Assembly: GCA_027488195.1 (NCBI GenBank)
Contig: JAIYCD010000177.1
Coordinates: 1 to 51,283, forward strand
Reading direction: 5' to 3'
DNA: 51,283 bases
DNA from: Acetobacteraceae bacterium
Lineage (GTDB): Bacteria > Pseudomonadota > Alphaproteobacteria > Acetobacterales > Acetobacteraceae
Shown here: piece by piece, positions 24,634 to 32,202 of the stretch
Numbering within the stretch: position 1 is the stretch's first letter
Layout: each line of letters begins with the position of its first letter
Program-made: the position numbers and the translations under genes
Notes under the pieces: generated by a model
What the model was told of the DNA's origin: nothing
Seen by the model: the letters and a program-made list of their open reading frames with translations, nothing else
The model's database searches: none

Positions 24634-25571
24634 AGATCACCGTCTTCGGCGCCGGCGCCATCGGCAGCCATGTCGCCGCCCGGCTCGCGCAGCAGGGCCG
24701 CGCCGAGGTCAGCGTCATCGCACGCGGCCCGCAGCTGGCCGCGATCCAGGCCCGCGGCATCACGGTCGAGGCACCGGATGGCGGCTTCACCGTGCATCCC
24801 CGCGCCGAGCAGGAGGCCAGCGCCCTCGGTCCGCAGGATGCGGTGATCGTCACCGTGAAGGCGCCGGCCGTGACCAGCGTGGCGGAAGCGATCGGCCCGC
24901 TGCTGCGCCCGGACACCCCCGTCGTCTTCGTCATCAACGGCATCCCCTGGTGGTGGGGCGAGAACCTGCCCAGCCTCGACCCCGGCGGCGTGGTGCGCGC
25001 GCGCGTGGGCCTGCCGCGCAGCATCGGCGGCGTCGTCTGGTCCGCCTGCACCGTCACCGAGCCCGGCGTGGTGAAGGTGCAGAGCGCCAGCAGCCGCGTG
25101 ATCTTCGGCGAACTCGACAACGAGATGAGCCCGCGCATCCAGGCGCTGGCCGCGGCCCTGGACGGCCCCGGCATGGGCGGTGTGGCCACCACCGACATCC
25201 GCACGGCGATCTGGACCAAGCTGCTCAACAACCTGACCAACGGGCCGATCTGCCTGCTGACGCGCAACGACATGAAAACGACCTTCAGCGACCCGGCCGT
25301 GCTCGCCGCCGCCCGCGCCGTGATGCATGAGGGGCTCGCCATCGCCGCCGCCCTCGGCCACCCCGTGCCGGGCGACCCCGAGGCGCAGATCCTGCGGTCG
25401 GTGGTGATCGCGCACAAACCCTCCATCCTCCAGGATCTGGAGGCCGGACGGAGCCTGGAATTCGAGGCGCTGCTCAGCGTCCCGCTGCAATTGGCGCGCG
25501 AGGCGGGGGTGGCGACACCGATGTTCGAATTGCTCGTGACGCTCGCCCGGCAGGCGACGCGGTTCGGGTAG
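24630..25571 (+). CDS. Ketopantoate reductase-family (PanE/ApbA-like) dehydrogenase
   Basis: NAD(P)H-dependent 2-oxo-acid reductase fold, 313 residues. It has the nucleotide motif FGAGAIGSHVA (6-16) and the catalytic lysine block IWTKLLNNLTNGP (Lys197). Because it is the last gene of a coupled catabolic operon (M20 hydrolase, creatininase), I infer a pathway oxo-acid substrate instead of ketopantoate. A true pantothenate role cannot be excluded. Confidence 0.87.
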   Translation: MKITVFGAGAIGSHVAARLAQQGRAEVSVIARGPQLAAIQARGITVEAPDGGFTVHPRAEQEASALGPQDAVIVTVKAPAVTSVAEAIGPLLRPDTPVVFVINGIPWWWGENLPSLDPGGVVRARVGLPRSIGGVVWSACTVTEPGVVKVQSASSRVIFGELDNEMSPRIQALAAALDGPGMGGVATTDIRTAIWTKLLNNLTNGPICLLTRNDMKTTFSDPAVLAAARAVMHEGLAIAAALGHPVPGDPEAQILRSVVIAHKPSILQDLEAGRSLEFEALLSVPLQLAREAGVATPMFELLVTLARQATRFG

Positions 25572-25583
25572 CGACCGCGCCTT

Positions 25584-26051
25584 CTACCGCGCTTTCACGG
25601 GCCGGCTCGCGTGGCTGTCGGCCGGCACGCCGCGCGCCAGCGACATGTGGCTGTGCACCGCGATCCAGGGCTCGGCGCCCTCGCCCGGCACCAGGATCAG
25701 CGTGGTGCGGCCAGGCCGGTCGAAGCGCGCGCCATCGGGCGCGTAGCCGGTCGAGGTGAAGGGCGCGATGGCGACGGCCATCCTGCCATCCGGGCTCGCC
25801 AGCACGCGGCTCACATCCAGCCGGAAGGTGAAGTCGGTGGTCCTGGGCCAGACCGATTCCCATTGCCGGTCCCGGAACAGCTCCAGCCCCTCCACGATGG
25901 GCTGCACCGTGCCGAAGGCGATGATGCGCGGGTGCCAGAAGGGGTAGGCCGCGGCGTAATCCACCTCCCGCACCGTGGCCGAGAAGCGGGCCAGCCAATC
26001 CAGGATGGCGTCGCGGATGGCGGGCGGCGCTTCCGGGAGCGCCGGCGTCAC
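25584..26051 (-). CDS. NTF2/SnoaL-like protein
   Basis: 155-residue single-domain protein of the cone-shaped NTF2-like fold. It has an N-terminal helix pair (DAILDWLARFSATVREVDY), then strands with YPFWHPRIIAFGT and a C-terminal SHMSLARGVP. Similar proteins in this family act as small isomerases or binding proteins; no catalytic set is certain. The start is GTG and overlaps the stop of the preceding exported-protein gene (GTGA). No signal peptide is seen on this one. Confidence 0.7.
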   Translation of the reverse strand: MTPALPEAPPAIRDAILDWLARFSATVREVDYAAAYPFWHPRIIAFGTVQPIVEGLELFRDRQWESVWPRTTDFTFRLDVSRVLASPDGRMAVAIAPFTSTGYAPDGARFDRPGRTTLILVPGEGAEPWIAVHSHMSLARGVPADSHASRPVKAR

Positions 26052-26539
26052 GGACGCGCCCGCCGGGCCGGGGCGGGGCGGTTCAGCGCGGTCAGCGCGG
26101 CTTCCATCTCGGCCTGGGCCTTGGCGCGGTCATTGGCGAAGAGCGCCGCGCGGGCGGCCGCGATATGGCCGACCGGCCCGCTTGTCACCGGCTGCCCGGC
26201 CTGGACCGGGATGGTGCTGCGCGTCAGCAGGCGCGACTCGGCGCGCTCCAGGAATTCATTGGCCTGGCCGGCGCGGCCGGCGCGCAGCGCGGTGGTGGCG
26301 GCACGGATCTGCGCCGCCGCGTCATCCAGGCTCGCCGCATCCGCATCCGCCGCATCGCGCCGCTGTGCCTGCACGCCCGGGGGCACGTCCGGATTGCGGC
26401 GCTGGCGCTGCAATTCCTGGATCGAATCGGGCGTGCTCGCCTGCGCCATCAGGTTGGAGGCGGGGTGCGGCTCGTCATGATGGGCGAAAGCGGGCGCGGC
26501 CAGCAGCAGGGCGGCGGCGGCGAGTGACAGATGACGCAT
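26048..26539 (-). CDS. Small exported helical protein of unknown function
   Basis: 163 residues starting with a clear signal peptide (MRHLSLAAAALLLAAPAFAHH). The mature part is alanine-, arginine- and glutamate-rich, mostly helical, with an AQIRAATTALRAGRAGQANE stretch that looks TPR-like. I do not recognise a family with assigned function. The start 26539 begins the signal. It lies 11 bp after the kinase gene and overlaps the NTF2-like gene, so the three probably form one transcript. Confidence 0.72.
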   Translation of the reverse strand: MRHLSLAAAALLLAAPAFAHHDEPHPASNLMAQASTPDSIQELQRQRRNPDVPPGVQAQRRDAADADAASLDDAAAQIRAATTALRAGRAGQANEFLERAESRLLTRSTIPVQAGQPVTSGPVGHIAAARAALFANDRAKAQAEMEAALTALNRPAPARRARP

Positions 26540-26550
26540 GCGTGGAATTC

Positions 26551-27528
26551 CTATCCGACCAGCGCCTTGAGATCCGCCTGGGGCCGCGCCCCGTAATGGC
26601 TGATCACCTCGGCGGCGGCGATGCTGCCCCAACGCCCGGCCTCGGCCAAGGGCCGGCCCATCGTCCAGGCGGCGAGGAAGCCGGCGGCATAGGCATCGCC
26701 CGCGCCGGTCGTGTCCACCACCTTGGTCGGCTGGGCGGCCACCACATGGCGCTGCCCGCCCGAGAGGATCACCGAGCCATGCTCGCTGCGCGTCAGCGCC
26801 GCGATCTCGACATCCTGGGCGACGCGGGCGGCGGCCACCTCGAAGTCGTCCGTCTCGTAGAGCGCCAGGATCTCGGCCTCATTGGCGAAGAGGATGTCGC
26901 ATTCCTCCGCCACGAAGGCGCGGAAGGCGTCGCGGTGGCGGCCGACGCAGAAGGGGTCGGACAGGGTCAGCGCCACCTTGCGGCCGGCGGCATGGGCGGC
27001 GCTGGCGGCGGCGCGGAAGGCGGCCTGGGCGGCCGGCGGATCGAAGAGGTAGCCCTCCAGATAGACCACCTTGGCCCGCGCCACCTCGGCCGCGTCCACA
27101 TCTTCCGGCCCGAAGGTCACGCAGGCGCCGAGGAAGGTGTTCATGGTGCGCTGGCCATCCGGCGTCACCAGGATCAGGCAGCGGGCCGTGGGCGCGCCGG
27201 AAGCGAGCGGCGCCGTCGGGAAATGCACCCCCGCCGCCTTGATGTCATGGGCGAAGACCGTGCCCAGCTGGTCGGCCGCGACCTTGCCGAGGAAACCGAC
27301 CTTGGCGCCGAGTGCCGCCGCCACCGCGCAGGTATTGGCGGCCGAGCCGCCCGAGCTCTCCACGCCGGCCGGCATGGCGGCATAAAGCGCCTCGGCCTGG
27401 GTCGTGTCGATCAGCTGCATGCCGCCCTTGGGCAGGCCGCGGCCAGCGAGGAAGGCGTCATCGGTGGGGGCCAGAACATCCACGATGGCGTTGCCGATGC
27501 CGAGGATGTCGAGGGAGGTGAGGCTCAT
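26551..27528 (-). CDS. PfkB-family carbohydrate/adenosine kinase
   Basis: Ribokinase-fold sugar or nucleoside kinase, 325 residues. N-terminal GIGNAIVDVLAP and GGSAANTCAVAAALG are the typical adenosine-kinase-like forms. The anion hole and catalytic base lie in VVDTTGAGDAYAAGF (Asp279). It closely resembles alphaproteobacterial proteins annotated as adenosine kinase, which would return adenosine to AMP; substrate choice is an inference. Start 27528 is the Met before the conserved domain. A 20-bp duplication lies shortly upstream. Confidence 0.88.
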   Translation of the reverse strand: MSLTSLDILGIGNAIVDVLAPTDDAFLAGRGLPKGGMQLIDTTQAEALYAAMPAGVESSGGSAANTCAVAAALGAKVGFLGKVAADQLGTVFAHDIKAAGVHFPTAPLASGAPTARCLILVTPDGQRTMNTFLGACVTFGPEDVDAAEVARAKVVYLEGYLFDPPAAQAAFRAAASAAHAAGRKVALTLSDPFCVGRHRDAFRAFVAEECDILFANEAEILALYETDDFEVAAARVAQDVEIAALTRSEHGSVILSGGQRHVVAAQPTKVVDTTGAGDAYAAGFLAAWTMGRPLAEAGRWGSIAAAEVISHYGARPQADLKALVG

Positions 27529-27543
27529 GCGAGGGTTTCTTCC

Positions 27544-27583
27544 AGGTGGAGGCGAAGGCCCCCGGGTGGAGGCGAAGGCCCCC
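27544..27583. repeat. 20-bp tandem duplication upstream of the kinase
   Basis: GGTGGAGGCGAAGGCCCCCG occurs twice head to tail with no differences, about 16 bp upstream of the kinase start codon. It may affect the kinase leader. It is short and not clearly related to the 25-bp arrays. Confidence 0.8.
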
Positions 27584-27663
27584 GGATAGAGTTGGGCGAA
27601 GCACCCCGGTACCCTCCCGGAGCGCGAAATGCAAAGCGGCGACGAATTCTTCACACTCGGACG

Positions 27664-27691
27664 TTGCCCGGGCGCGGCGGGGCGTTATACA
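27664..27691 (+). promoter_or_regulatory. Candidate sigma-70-type promoter of the bactofilin gene
   Basis: TTGCCC, a 16-bp spacer and TATACA, ending 35 bp before the bactofilin ATG. GAAGGA then serves as the ribosome site. The -10 box stands out in a GC-rich background. Confidence 0.5.
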
Positions 27692-27726
27692 CGGCGTCTT
27701 CGCTCGGATCTTGAAGGATTGTCCGC

Positions 27727-28284
27727 ATGTCCATCTTCGGTCGCAAAAAAGATGAGAACGCCGATTCCAGCCCGGAAGGGACCAACGGGCCCGCGCCGCG
27801 TGATGCGGAACTGACCATGCCGAGCTATCGCGCGCCCGCCGCCAACAGCGCGCCCATGGGCATGCCGCCCAAGCCGGGCAATGCCCCGGTCCGCGCGGGC
27901 GTGCCCGCGCCCGCCGCCATGCCGGCCCGTGGCGGCCCGGTGACCACCGCGGGGACGGAGCGCCGCACGCTCATCGTCGGCCGTGGCATCAGCCTGCAGG
28001 GCACCGTCGCCGATGCCGAGCGCCTGGTGGTCGAGGGCACGGTGGAAAGCCAGATGATCCAGGCGGCCGAGCTCTCGGTCGCGCAGACCGGCGTGTTCCG
28101 CGGCGAAGTCCAGGTCGAGGACGCCGAGATCGCCGGCCTCTTCGACGGCACGGTCACCGCGCGCGGCAACCTGATCGTCCGCTCCACCGGCAAGATCAAG
28201 GGCATGGCGCGCTACAAGAAGCTCTCCGTCGAGGAAGGCGGCCAGATCGTCGGCACCATGGAAATGCTCCAGGGCGAGGGCTGA
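27727..28284 (+). CDS. Bactofilin (polymer-forming cytoskeletal protein)
   Basis: 185-residue bactofilin. A disordered Pro/Ala/Gly-rich N-terminus (about 1-75) precedes the right-handed beta-helix repeats. These start near RTLIVGRGISLQGTV, with GTV/GxV turns every 15-20 residues (VEGTVESQ, FRGEVQVED, FDGTVTARG). Bactofilins self-assemble into membrane-bound filaments that place cell-wall or polarity proteins. MSIFGRKK at the N-terminus is a likely membrane-targeting basic patch. GAAGGA lies ten bases upstream. A GC hairpin follows the stop, and a lipoprotein gene is 60 bp downstream. Confidence 0.93.
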   Translation: MSIFGRKKDENADSSPEGTNGPAPRDAELTMPSYRAPAANSAPMGMPPKPGNAPVRAGVPAPAAMPARGGPVTTAGTERRTLIVGRGISLQGTVADAERLVVEGTVESQMIQAAELSVAQTGVFRGEVQVEDAEIAGLFDGTVTARGNLIVRSTGKIKGMARYKKLSVEEGGQIVGTMEMLQGEG

Positions 28285-28296
28285 TCCACCCCCTGT

Positions 28297-28317
28297 CCCG
28301 CCGGCTTCCCCGGCGGG
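28297..28317 (+). terminator. Hairpin after the bactofilin gene
   Basis: CCCGCCGG (28297-28304) pairs with CCGGCGGG (28310-28317) over a 5-base loop. It is followed by TCTCTCTG, a weak pyrimidine tail. It could be a partial terminator before the lipoprotein gene. Confidence 0.6.
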
Positions 28318-28344
28318 TCTCTCTGACCGCGGGACGGGCCCGGC

Positions 28345-28845
28345 ATGGCGCGCTGCCTGATGCTCCTGTTGCTGGGACTCACCGCCTGTGCCGGCGGGCC
28401 GGAGGCTGAGCGCGACGCCGCCGAGGCACTGCTTGCCGCCCATCGGGCGAGCCTCCAGGCGCTCGGCACGCCGCCCCCCGCGCCACGCGAGCGCGCTGCC
28501 GCCCCCGGGCATCCCCAAAGCGCCGCCTCCCTGCTGGGTGCCACGCCCGAGGCGGTGCGCGCCACGCTCGGCGAACCCATGCTGCGCCGCGCCGAGGGGC
28601 CGGCGCAGGTCTGGCTCTATTCGGGCGGCGGCTGTCAGCTCGACATCGTGCTCTATGCCGGCGAGGCGGGGCCGCGCGTGGCGCATATCCAGGCCCGCGC
28701 CGGCGGGCTGGCGCAGCGCAGCGAGGCCTCCTGCCTGCGGGACATCTCCGCCCAGGCGGCCCATCCCCGCCCGGTCCCGCCGCCGGCTTCGACGCCCGGC
28801 TCCCCAGGCCTTCCCCTGCCCGATGAGGCCGGGGCGGACGCCTGA
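28345..28845 (+). CDS. Putative small lipoprotein with SmpA/OmlA-like domain
   Basis: 166 residues with a lipoprotein signal: MARCLMLLLLGLTAC gives a lipobox ending at Cys15. The middle part (LLGATPEAVRATLGEP to VWLYSGGGCQLDIVLY) resembles the BamE/SmpA-OmlA fold seen in small outer-membrane lipoproteins. The C-terminus is Pro-rich and probably disordered. Function unknown. The position 60 bp after bactofilin may be meaningful but is not proof of shared work. Confidence 0.72.
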   Translation: MARCLMLLLLGLTACAGGPEAERDAAEALLAAHRASLQALGTPPPAPRERAAAPGHPQSAASLLGATPEAVRATLGEPMLRRAEGPAQVWLYSGGGCQLDIVLYAGEAGPRVAHIQARAGGLAQRSEASCLRDISAQAAHPRPVPPPASTPGSPGLPLPDEAGADA

Positions 28846-28875
28846 CCCGGACCCAATGAGAGGGGATCAGGCGCG

Positions 28876-29802
28876 ATGATCGCCTATCTCGATGCCTTCA
28901 TCCCCGCCTTCGGCCTGCTGGCGCTGGGCGCGCTCCTCAAGCGCGGATTGCTGCGTGACGACGCCGTCTGGGCCGGGATCGAGCGGCTGATCTTCTGGGT
29001 GCTGCTGCCGGCCCTGCTGGTCGCCGCCATCGGCTCGGTCAAGCTCGGTGAATTGCCCGTGCTCGGCATGATGGCGGCGATCTGGACCGCGCTGGCCATC
29101 GGCACCGCGGCCTCCCTCGCCATCGCGCGCGGCTTCCGTCAGCCGCATGCCTCGATGACCAGCGTGCTGATGGGCGGCATCCGCTTCAACAATCTGATCG
29201 GATTCGCGGTGGCGGGCGCGCTGTTCGGAGCACCCGGCGTGGCACTCGGCGCCGTCGCCACCGGGCTGATCGTGCCCTTCGTGCAATTCGTGACCAACAC
29301 GGCCTTCGCAACCGGCGGCGGCCGCCGCTTCCAGCCCTGGCCCGTGCTGCGGCAGATCGCGCTCAACCCGCTGATGCTGGCCTGCGTCGTGGGCTTCGCG
29401 GTGGCCTGGCTGGGCGGGTTGCCGCCCGGGGTGAAGCCGCTGCTGGAAGCGCTGGGCCGCGCCTCGGTGGCGCTCGGGCTGCTGGCGGTGGGTGCCGCCC
29501 TTTCGGTCGGCGCCATGGCGGACCGGCTGCCGCTCCAGCTCGTCACCACCGCGCTCAAGCTCGTGGTGATGCCGGGGCTGACGCTGCTCTTCTGCCTCTG
29601 GCTCGGGCTTGATCCGCTCTCCACCGCCATGGCGGTGCTGTTCATGGCGCTGCCCACCGCCGCCACCTCCTATGTCATGGCGCGCGCCATGGGGGGCGAT
29701 GCGCCGCTCATGGCCGCCATCACCTCGACCGAGCATGTGCTCTCGGTCCTGAGCCTGCCGCTCTGGCTGCTGCTGGTGAAGCACCTGACCGGGTTGGGCT
29801 GA
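28876..29802 (+). CDS. AEC-family (auxin efflux carrier-like) permease
   Basis: 308-residue integral membrane protein with about ten hydrophobic segments in two halves. The first half begins FIPAFGLLALGALLKRG and has IRFNNLIGFAVAG; the second ends MALPTAATSYVMARAMGGD. This is the pattern of the AEC/malonate transporter family. The substrate is likely an organic anion but unknown. Start 28876 has GAGAGGGG upstream. A 25-bp tandem array follows the gene. Confidence 0.9.
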   Translation: MIAYLDAFIPAFGLLALGALLKRGLLRDDAVWAGIERLIFWVLLPALLVAAIGSVKLGELPVLGMMAAIWTALAIGTAASLAIARGFRQPHASMTSVLMGGIRFNNLIGFAVAGALFGAPGVALGAVATGLIVPFVQFVTNTAFATGGGRRFQPWPVLRQIALNPLMLACVVGFAVAWLGGLPPGVKPLLEALGRASVALGLLAVGAALSVGAMADRLPLQLVTTALKLVVMPGLTLLFCLWLGLDPLSTAMAVLFMALPTAATSYVMARAMGGDAPLMAAITSTEHVLSVLSLPLWLLLVKHLTGLG

Positions 29803-29820
29803 GACGGGCCGGCGGGCCCT

Positions 29821-29940
29821 ATCGCGTGCGCCTCCGGCGCGCCATATCGCGTGCGCCTCCGGCACGCCATATCGCGTGCGCCTCCGGCACGCCATATCGC
29901 GTGCGCCTCCGGCGCGCCATATCGCGTGCGCCTCCGGCGC
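29821..29940 (+). repeat. 25-bp tandem array between the AEC permease and diguanylate cyclase genes
   Basis: Four full 25-bp units (29821-29845, 29846-29870, 29871-29895, 29896-29920) and a 20-bp partial fifth. The consensus begins ATCGCGTGCGCCTCCGGC. Units differ only at a G/A in the GCGCGCC segment. Unlike the secB and kinase arrays, no gene end is copied. An ATG in the array opens a longer frame into the cyclase gene, but it lacks family sequence. Confidence 0.93.
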
Positions 29941-30002
29941 AACGCAATCTTCACCCCTTCCCCGATAGGAAGCTTGCGGAGAAGAGGACGTCGCCGCCGC
30001 TC

Positions 30003-31094
30003 ATGCAAAGCCCTGCAACCGCCCCCGCCCCCGGGGCCGCTCATGCGGCCGCCAGCCGCCCCGCGCCGCCCGCGCGCAAGGATCCCAACCTGCTCCATGC
30101 GCATGCCGCCATGGCCTCCATGCTGGAGCATGGCCTCTCGCCCACGCCGGGCAACTACCTCGTCTGGTTCAGCTTCCACGGCGATACGGCCCACGGCCTG
30201 CGCGCCGAAGTCGAGCGCCGGCGCGCCGTCCAGCCCCGCATGACCGAGGAGACGATGGAGGAGCTGCTCTTCCAGTTCTTCATGGCCGACCACGAGGCGC
30301 TGGCCCTGCGGCAGGTGGCGGCCCGGCTCGAGGGCGCGGTGACCGAAGCGATCGGGCTGGTGCAGGACACGCGGGACGATGCGCTGCGCTATGGCGGCAC
30401 GCTGGCCCAGGCCTCCGACCGCATGGGGACCGAGCCGGAATCGCTGAATGCCCTGCTGCGCCGCCTGGCCGCCGAGACGCTCGAGGTCTCCCGGCGGAGC
30501 GAGGTGACGGCCGCCAGGCTGGCCGAGACCGCGCGCAAGACGCAGGAGCTGCGCCATGAGCTGGCCGAGGCGCGCCGCCTCGCCAGCACCGACCCGCTGA
30601 CCGGCCTCGCCAACCGCCGGCAATTCGACGACGCCCTGCGCGACAAGCTGGCCGAGCGGCGCCCCTCGGCGCTGATCATGGTGGACCTCGATCACTTCAA
30701 GGCGGTGAACGACACCCATGGCCACCCGGTGGGCGACCAAGTGCTGTGCCACCTGGCCGAGATCATGCGGGAGACGGCGCCGGAGGGGGCGCTCGCCGCG
30801 CGCTTCGGGGGCGAGGAATTCAGCCTGCTGCTGCCCTGCGGCGTCCTGCGCGAGGCCGTGGCCGTGGCGGAGCGCATCCGCAACCGCCTCGGCCAATGCG
30901 CCGTGCAGCTGCCCCAGGAGGGGCCGCGCATCGCCGTCACCGCCTCGCTCGGCCTGGCCATGGCCGCGCCGGGGGAGAGCCCGGAGCAGCTCATCGCCCG
31001 GGCCGATGCCGCGCTCTACGATGCCAAGCGCGCCGGGCGCAACCGCGTCTGCAGCGATCCGCCGCTGCCCAAGGCCGAAAGCGTCTGGAGCTGA
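30003..31094 (+). CDS. Diguanylate cyclase (GGEEF)
   Basis: Cytosolic enzyme making cyclic-di-GMP from two GTP, 363 residues. An N-terminal helical region (about 25-185) looks like a sensing or dimerising coiled coil. The GGDEF domain then begins DPLTGLANRRQFD and has the active-site loop GGEEF (269-273). The RxxD inhibitory site before the loop is absent (PEGA instead), so product feedback is probably lost. Start 30003 was chosen because the upstream in-frame extension is only the 25-bp array. No strong ribosome site is visible. Confidence 0.88.
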   Translation: MQSPATAPAPGAAHAAASRPAPPARKDPNLLHAHAAMASMLEHGLSPTPGNYLVWFSFHGDTAHGLRAEVERRRAVQPRMTEETMEELLFQFFMADHEALALRQVAARLEGAVTEAIGLVQDTRDDALRYGGTLAQASDRMGTEPESLNALLRRLAAETLEVSRRSEVTAARLAETARKTQELRHELAEARRLASTDPLTGLANRRQFDDALRDKLAERRPSALIMVDLDHFKAVNDTHGHPVGDQVLCHLAEIMRETAPEGALAARFGGEEFSLLLPCGVLREAVAVAERIRNRLGQCAVQLPQEGPRIAVTASLGLAMAAPGESPEQLIARADAALYDAKRAGRNRVCSDPPLPKAESVWS

Positions 31095-31170
31095 CGGAAA
31101 CGCTCTTGGAAGTGCCAGCGGCGGGACGCATGATGCGGCCCCCGTCGCCCGCCGCATGAGAGAGCCCGCC

Positions 31171-32145
31171 ATGCCCCGCTTCACTCGCCGCCAATTCGCC
31201 CAAGCGGGCCTGGCGCTGCCGTTTGTTCCCACCGCCGCAGGGGCCCAGACCTTCCCGGACCGCCCGCTGCGCTGGGTGGTGGGCTATCCGCCCGGCGGCG
31301 CGTCAGACACCTTCGCCCGGCTGATCGGCGCACAGATGGCGGCCCGCCTTGGCCAGAATGTGGTGGTGGAGAACCGCCCGGGCGGCGGCGCCCTGCTGGC
31401 GAGCGAGGTCGTGGCCCGCTCCCCCGCCGATGGCCACACCTGGATGCATGTGGACAACGGCATCCTGACCTACAACCCGGCGCTGTTTTCCCGCATGCCG
31501 ATGAACCCGGACACGGATTTCACCGGGGTCGGCTTCATCGGCCGCTTCCCGCTCTACATCGTGGTACGGCCCGAGGGCGCGCCGCGCAGCTTCGCCGATT
31601 ACCTCACCGCCGCCCGCACCCGCGCGCCGACCTATGGCACGCCCGCCGTCGCTTCGCCGCATCACCTGGCGATGGAGCTGGTGAAGCGCCGCACCGGGCT
31701 GGATGCGACGCATGTGCCCTATCGCGGCGGGCCCGCCGCGATGCAGGACCTGCTGGCGGGGAATGTGGATTCGGTGGTGATCGACACCGCGACCGGCCTG
31801 CCCTTCCTGCGCGACGGCCGCGTGCGGGCACTCGCCGTGCTGAGCGACGCGCGCAGCCCGCAGGCGCCGGAGGTGCAGACCATGGCCGAACTCGGCCACG
31901 CCAACACCATCGCCTATGGGTGGCAGGGCATGTCGGTGCCGACGGGCACGCCGGCCCCGATCATCCAGCGCCTCTCGGCGGAGATGATCGCCGCCATCCA
32001 GTCGCCCGAGATCAGCGCGCGGATGACGACGCTCGGGATCGAATACCAGCCCTGGACGCCAGCGCAGTTCAACGCCTTCGTGCAGGCCGAGAATGCGCTC
32101 TGGCGCCCGCTGATCCGGGAGCTCGGCATCCGCCTCGACGGCTAG
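31171..32145 (+). CDS. Bug-family periplasmic solute receptor (orphan)
   Basis: 324-residue receptor like the one at 21.6 kb but not adjacent to TctA/TctB genes. The twin-arginine-type signal MPRFTRRQFAQAGLALPF is followed by a mature start near QTFPDRPLRW. Family motifs are VVGYPPGGASDTFARL, VVVENRPGGG and VPYRGGPAAMQDL. GAGAGAG lies about nine bases before the chosen ATG; an in-frame ATG at 31156 is possible. Orphan Bug receptors are common in Acetobacteraceae and may share a permease. Confidence 0.92.
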   Translation: MPRFTRRQFAQAGLALPFVPTAAGAQTFPDRPLRWVVGYPPGGASDTFARLIGAQMAARLGQNVVVENRPGGGALLASEVVARSPADGHTWMHVDNGILTYNPALFSRMPMNPDTDFTGVGFIGRFPLYIVVRPEGAPRSFADYLTAARTRAPTYGTPAVASPHHLAMELVKRRTGLDATHVPYRGGPAAMQDLLAGNVDSVVIDTATGLPFLRDGRVRALAVLSDARSPQAPEVQTMAELGHANTIAYGWQGMSVPTGTPAPIIQRLSAEMIAAIQSPEISARMTTLGIEYQPWTPAQFNAFVQAENALWRPLIRELGIRLDG

Positions 32146-32148
32146 GGT

Positions 32149-32187
32149 CTGATCGTCATTGGCGGCTTCGCCAATGACGTGAATCAG
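32149..32187 (+). repeat. Element B copy 3, strong hairpin at gene end
   Basis: CTGAT (32149-32153) and ATCAG (32183-32187) flank an 11-bp perfect stem CGTCATTGGCG/CGCCAATGACG with loop GCTT. The TGA bulge of element B is kept, and CCCCTCA follows. It lies 3 bases after the Bug receptor stop and between convergent genes, so it may work as a terminator for both. Confidence 0.75.
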
Positions 32188-32202
32188 CCCCTCAGCAGTT
32201 CC

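Noticed and set aside
29821-29940. CRISPR array
   Set aside because: Repeats are directly adjacent with no unique spacers, and no cas genes are present.
29826-30002. N-terminal extension of the diguanylate cyclase starting inside the 25-bp array
   Set aside because: The extension is only a translation of the repeat array and is rich in Arg/Ala/Pro; the recognisable protein begins at 30003.
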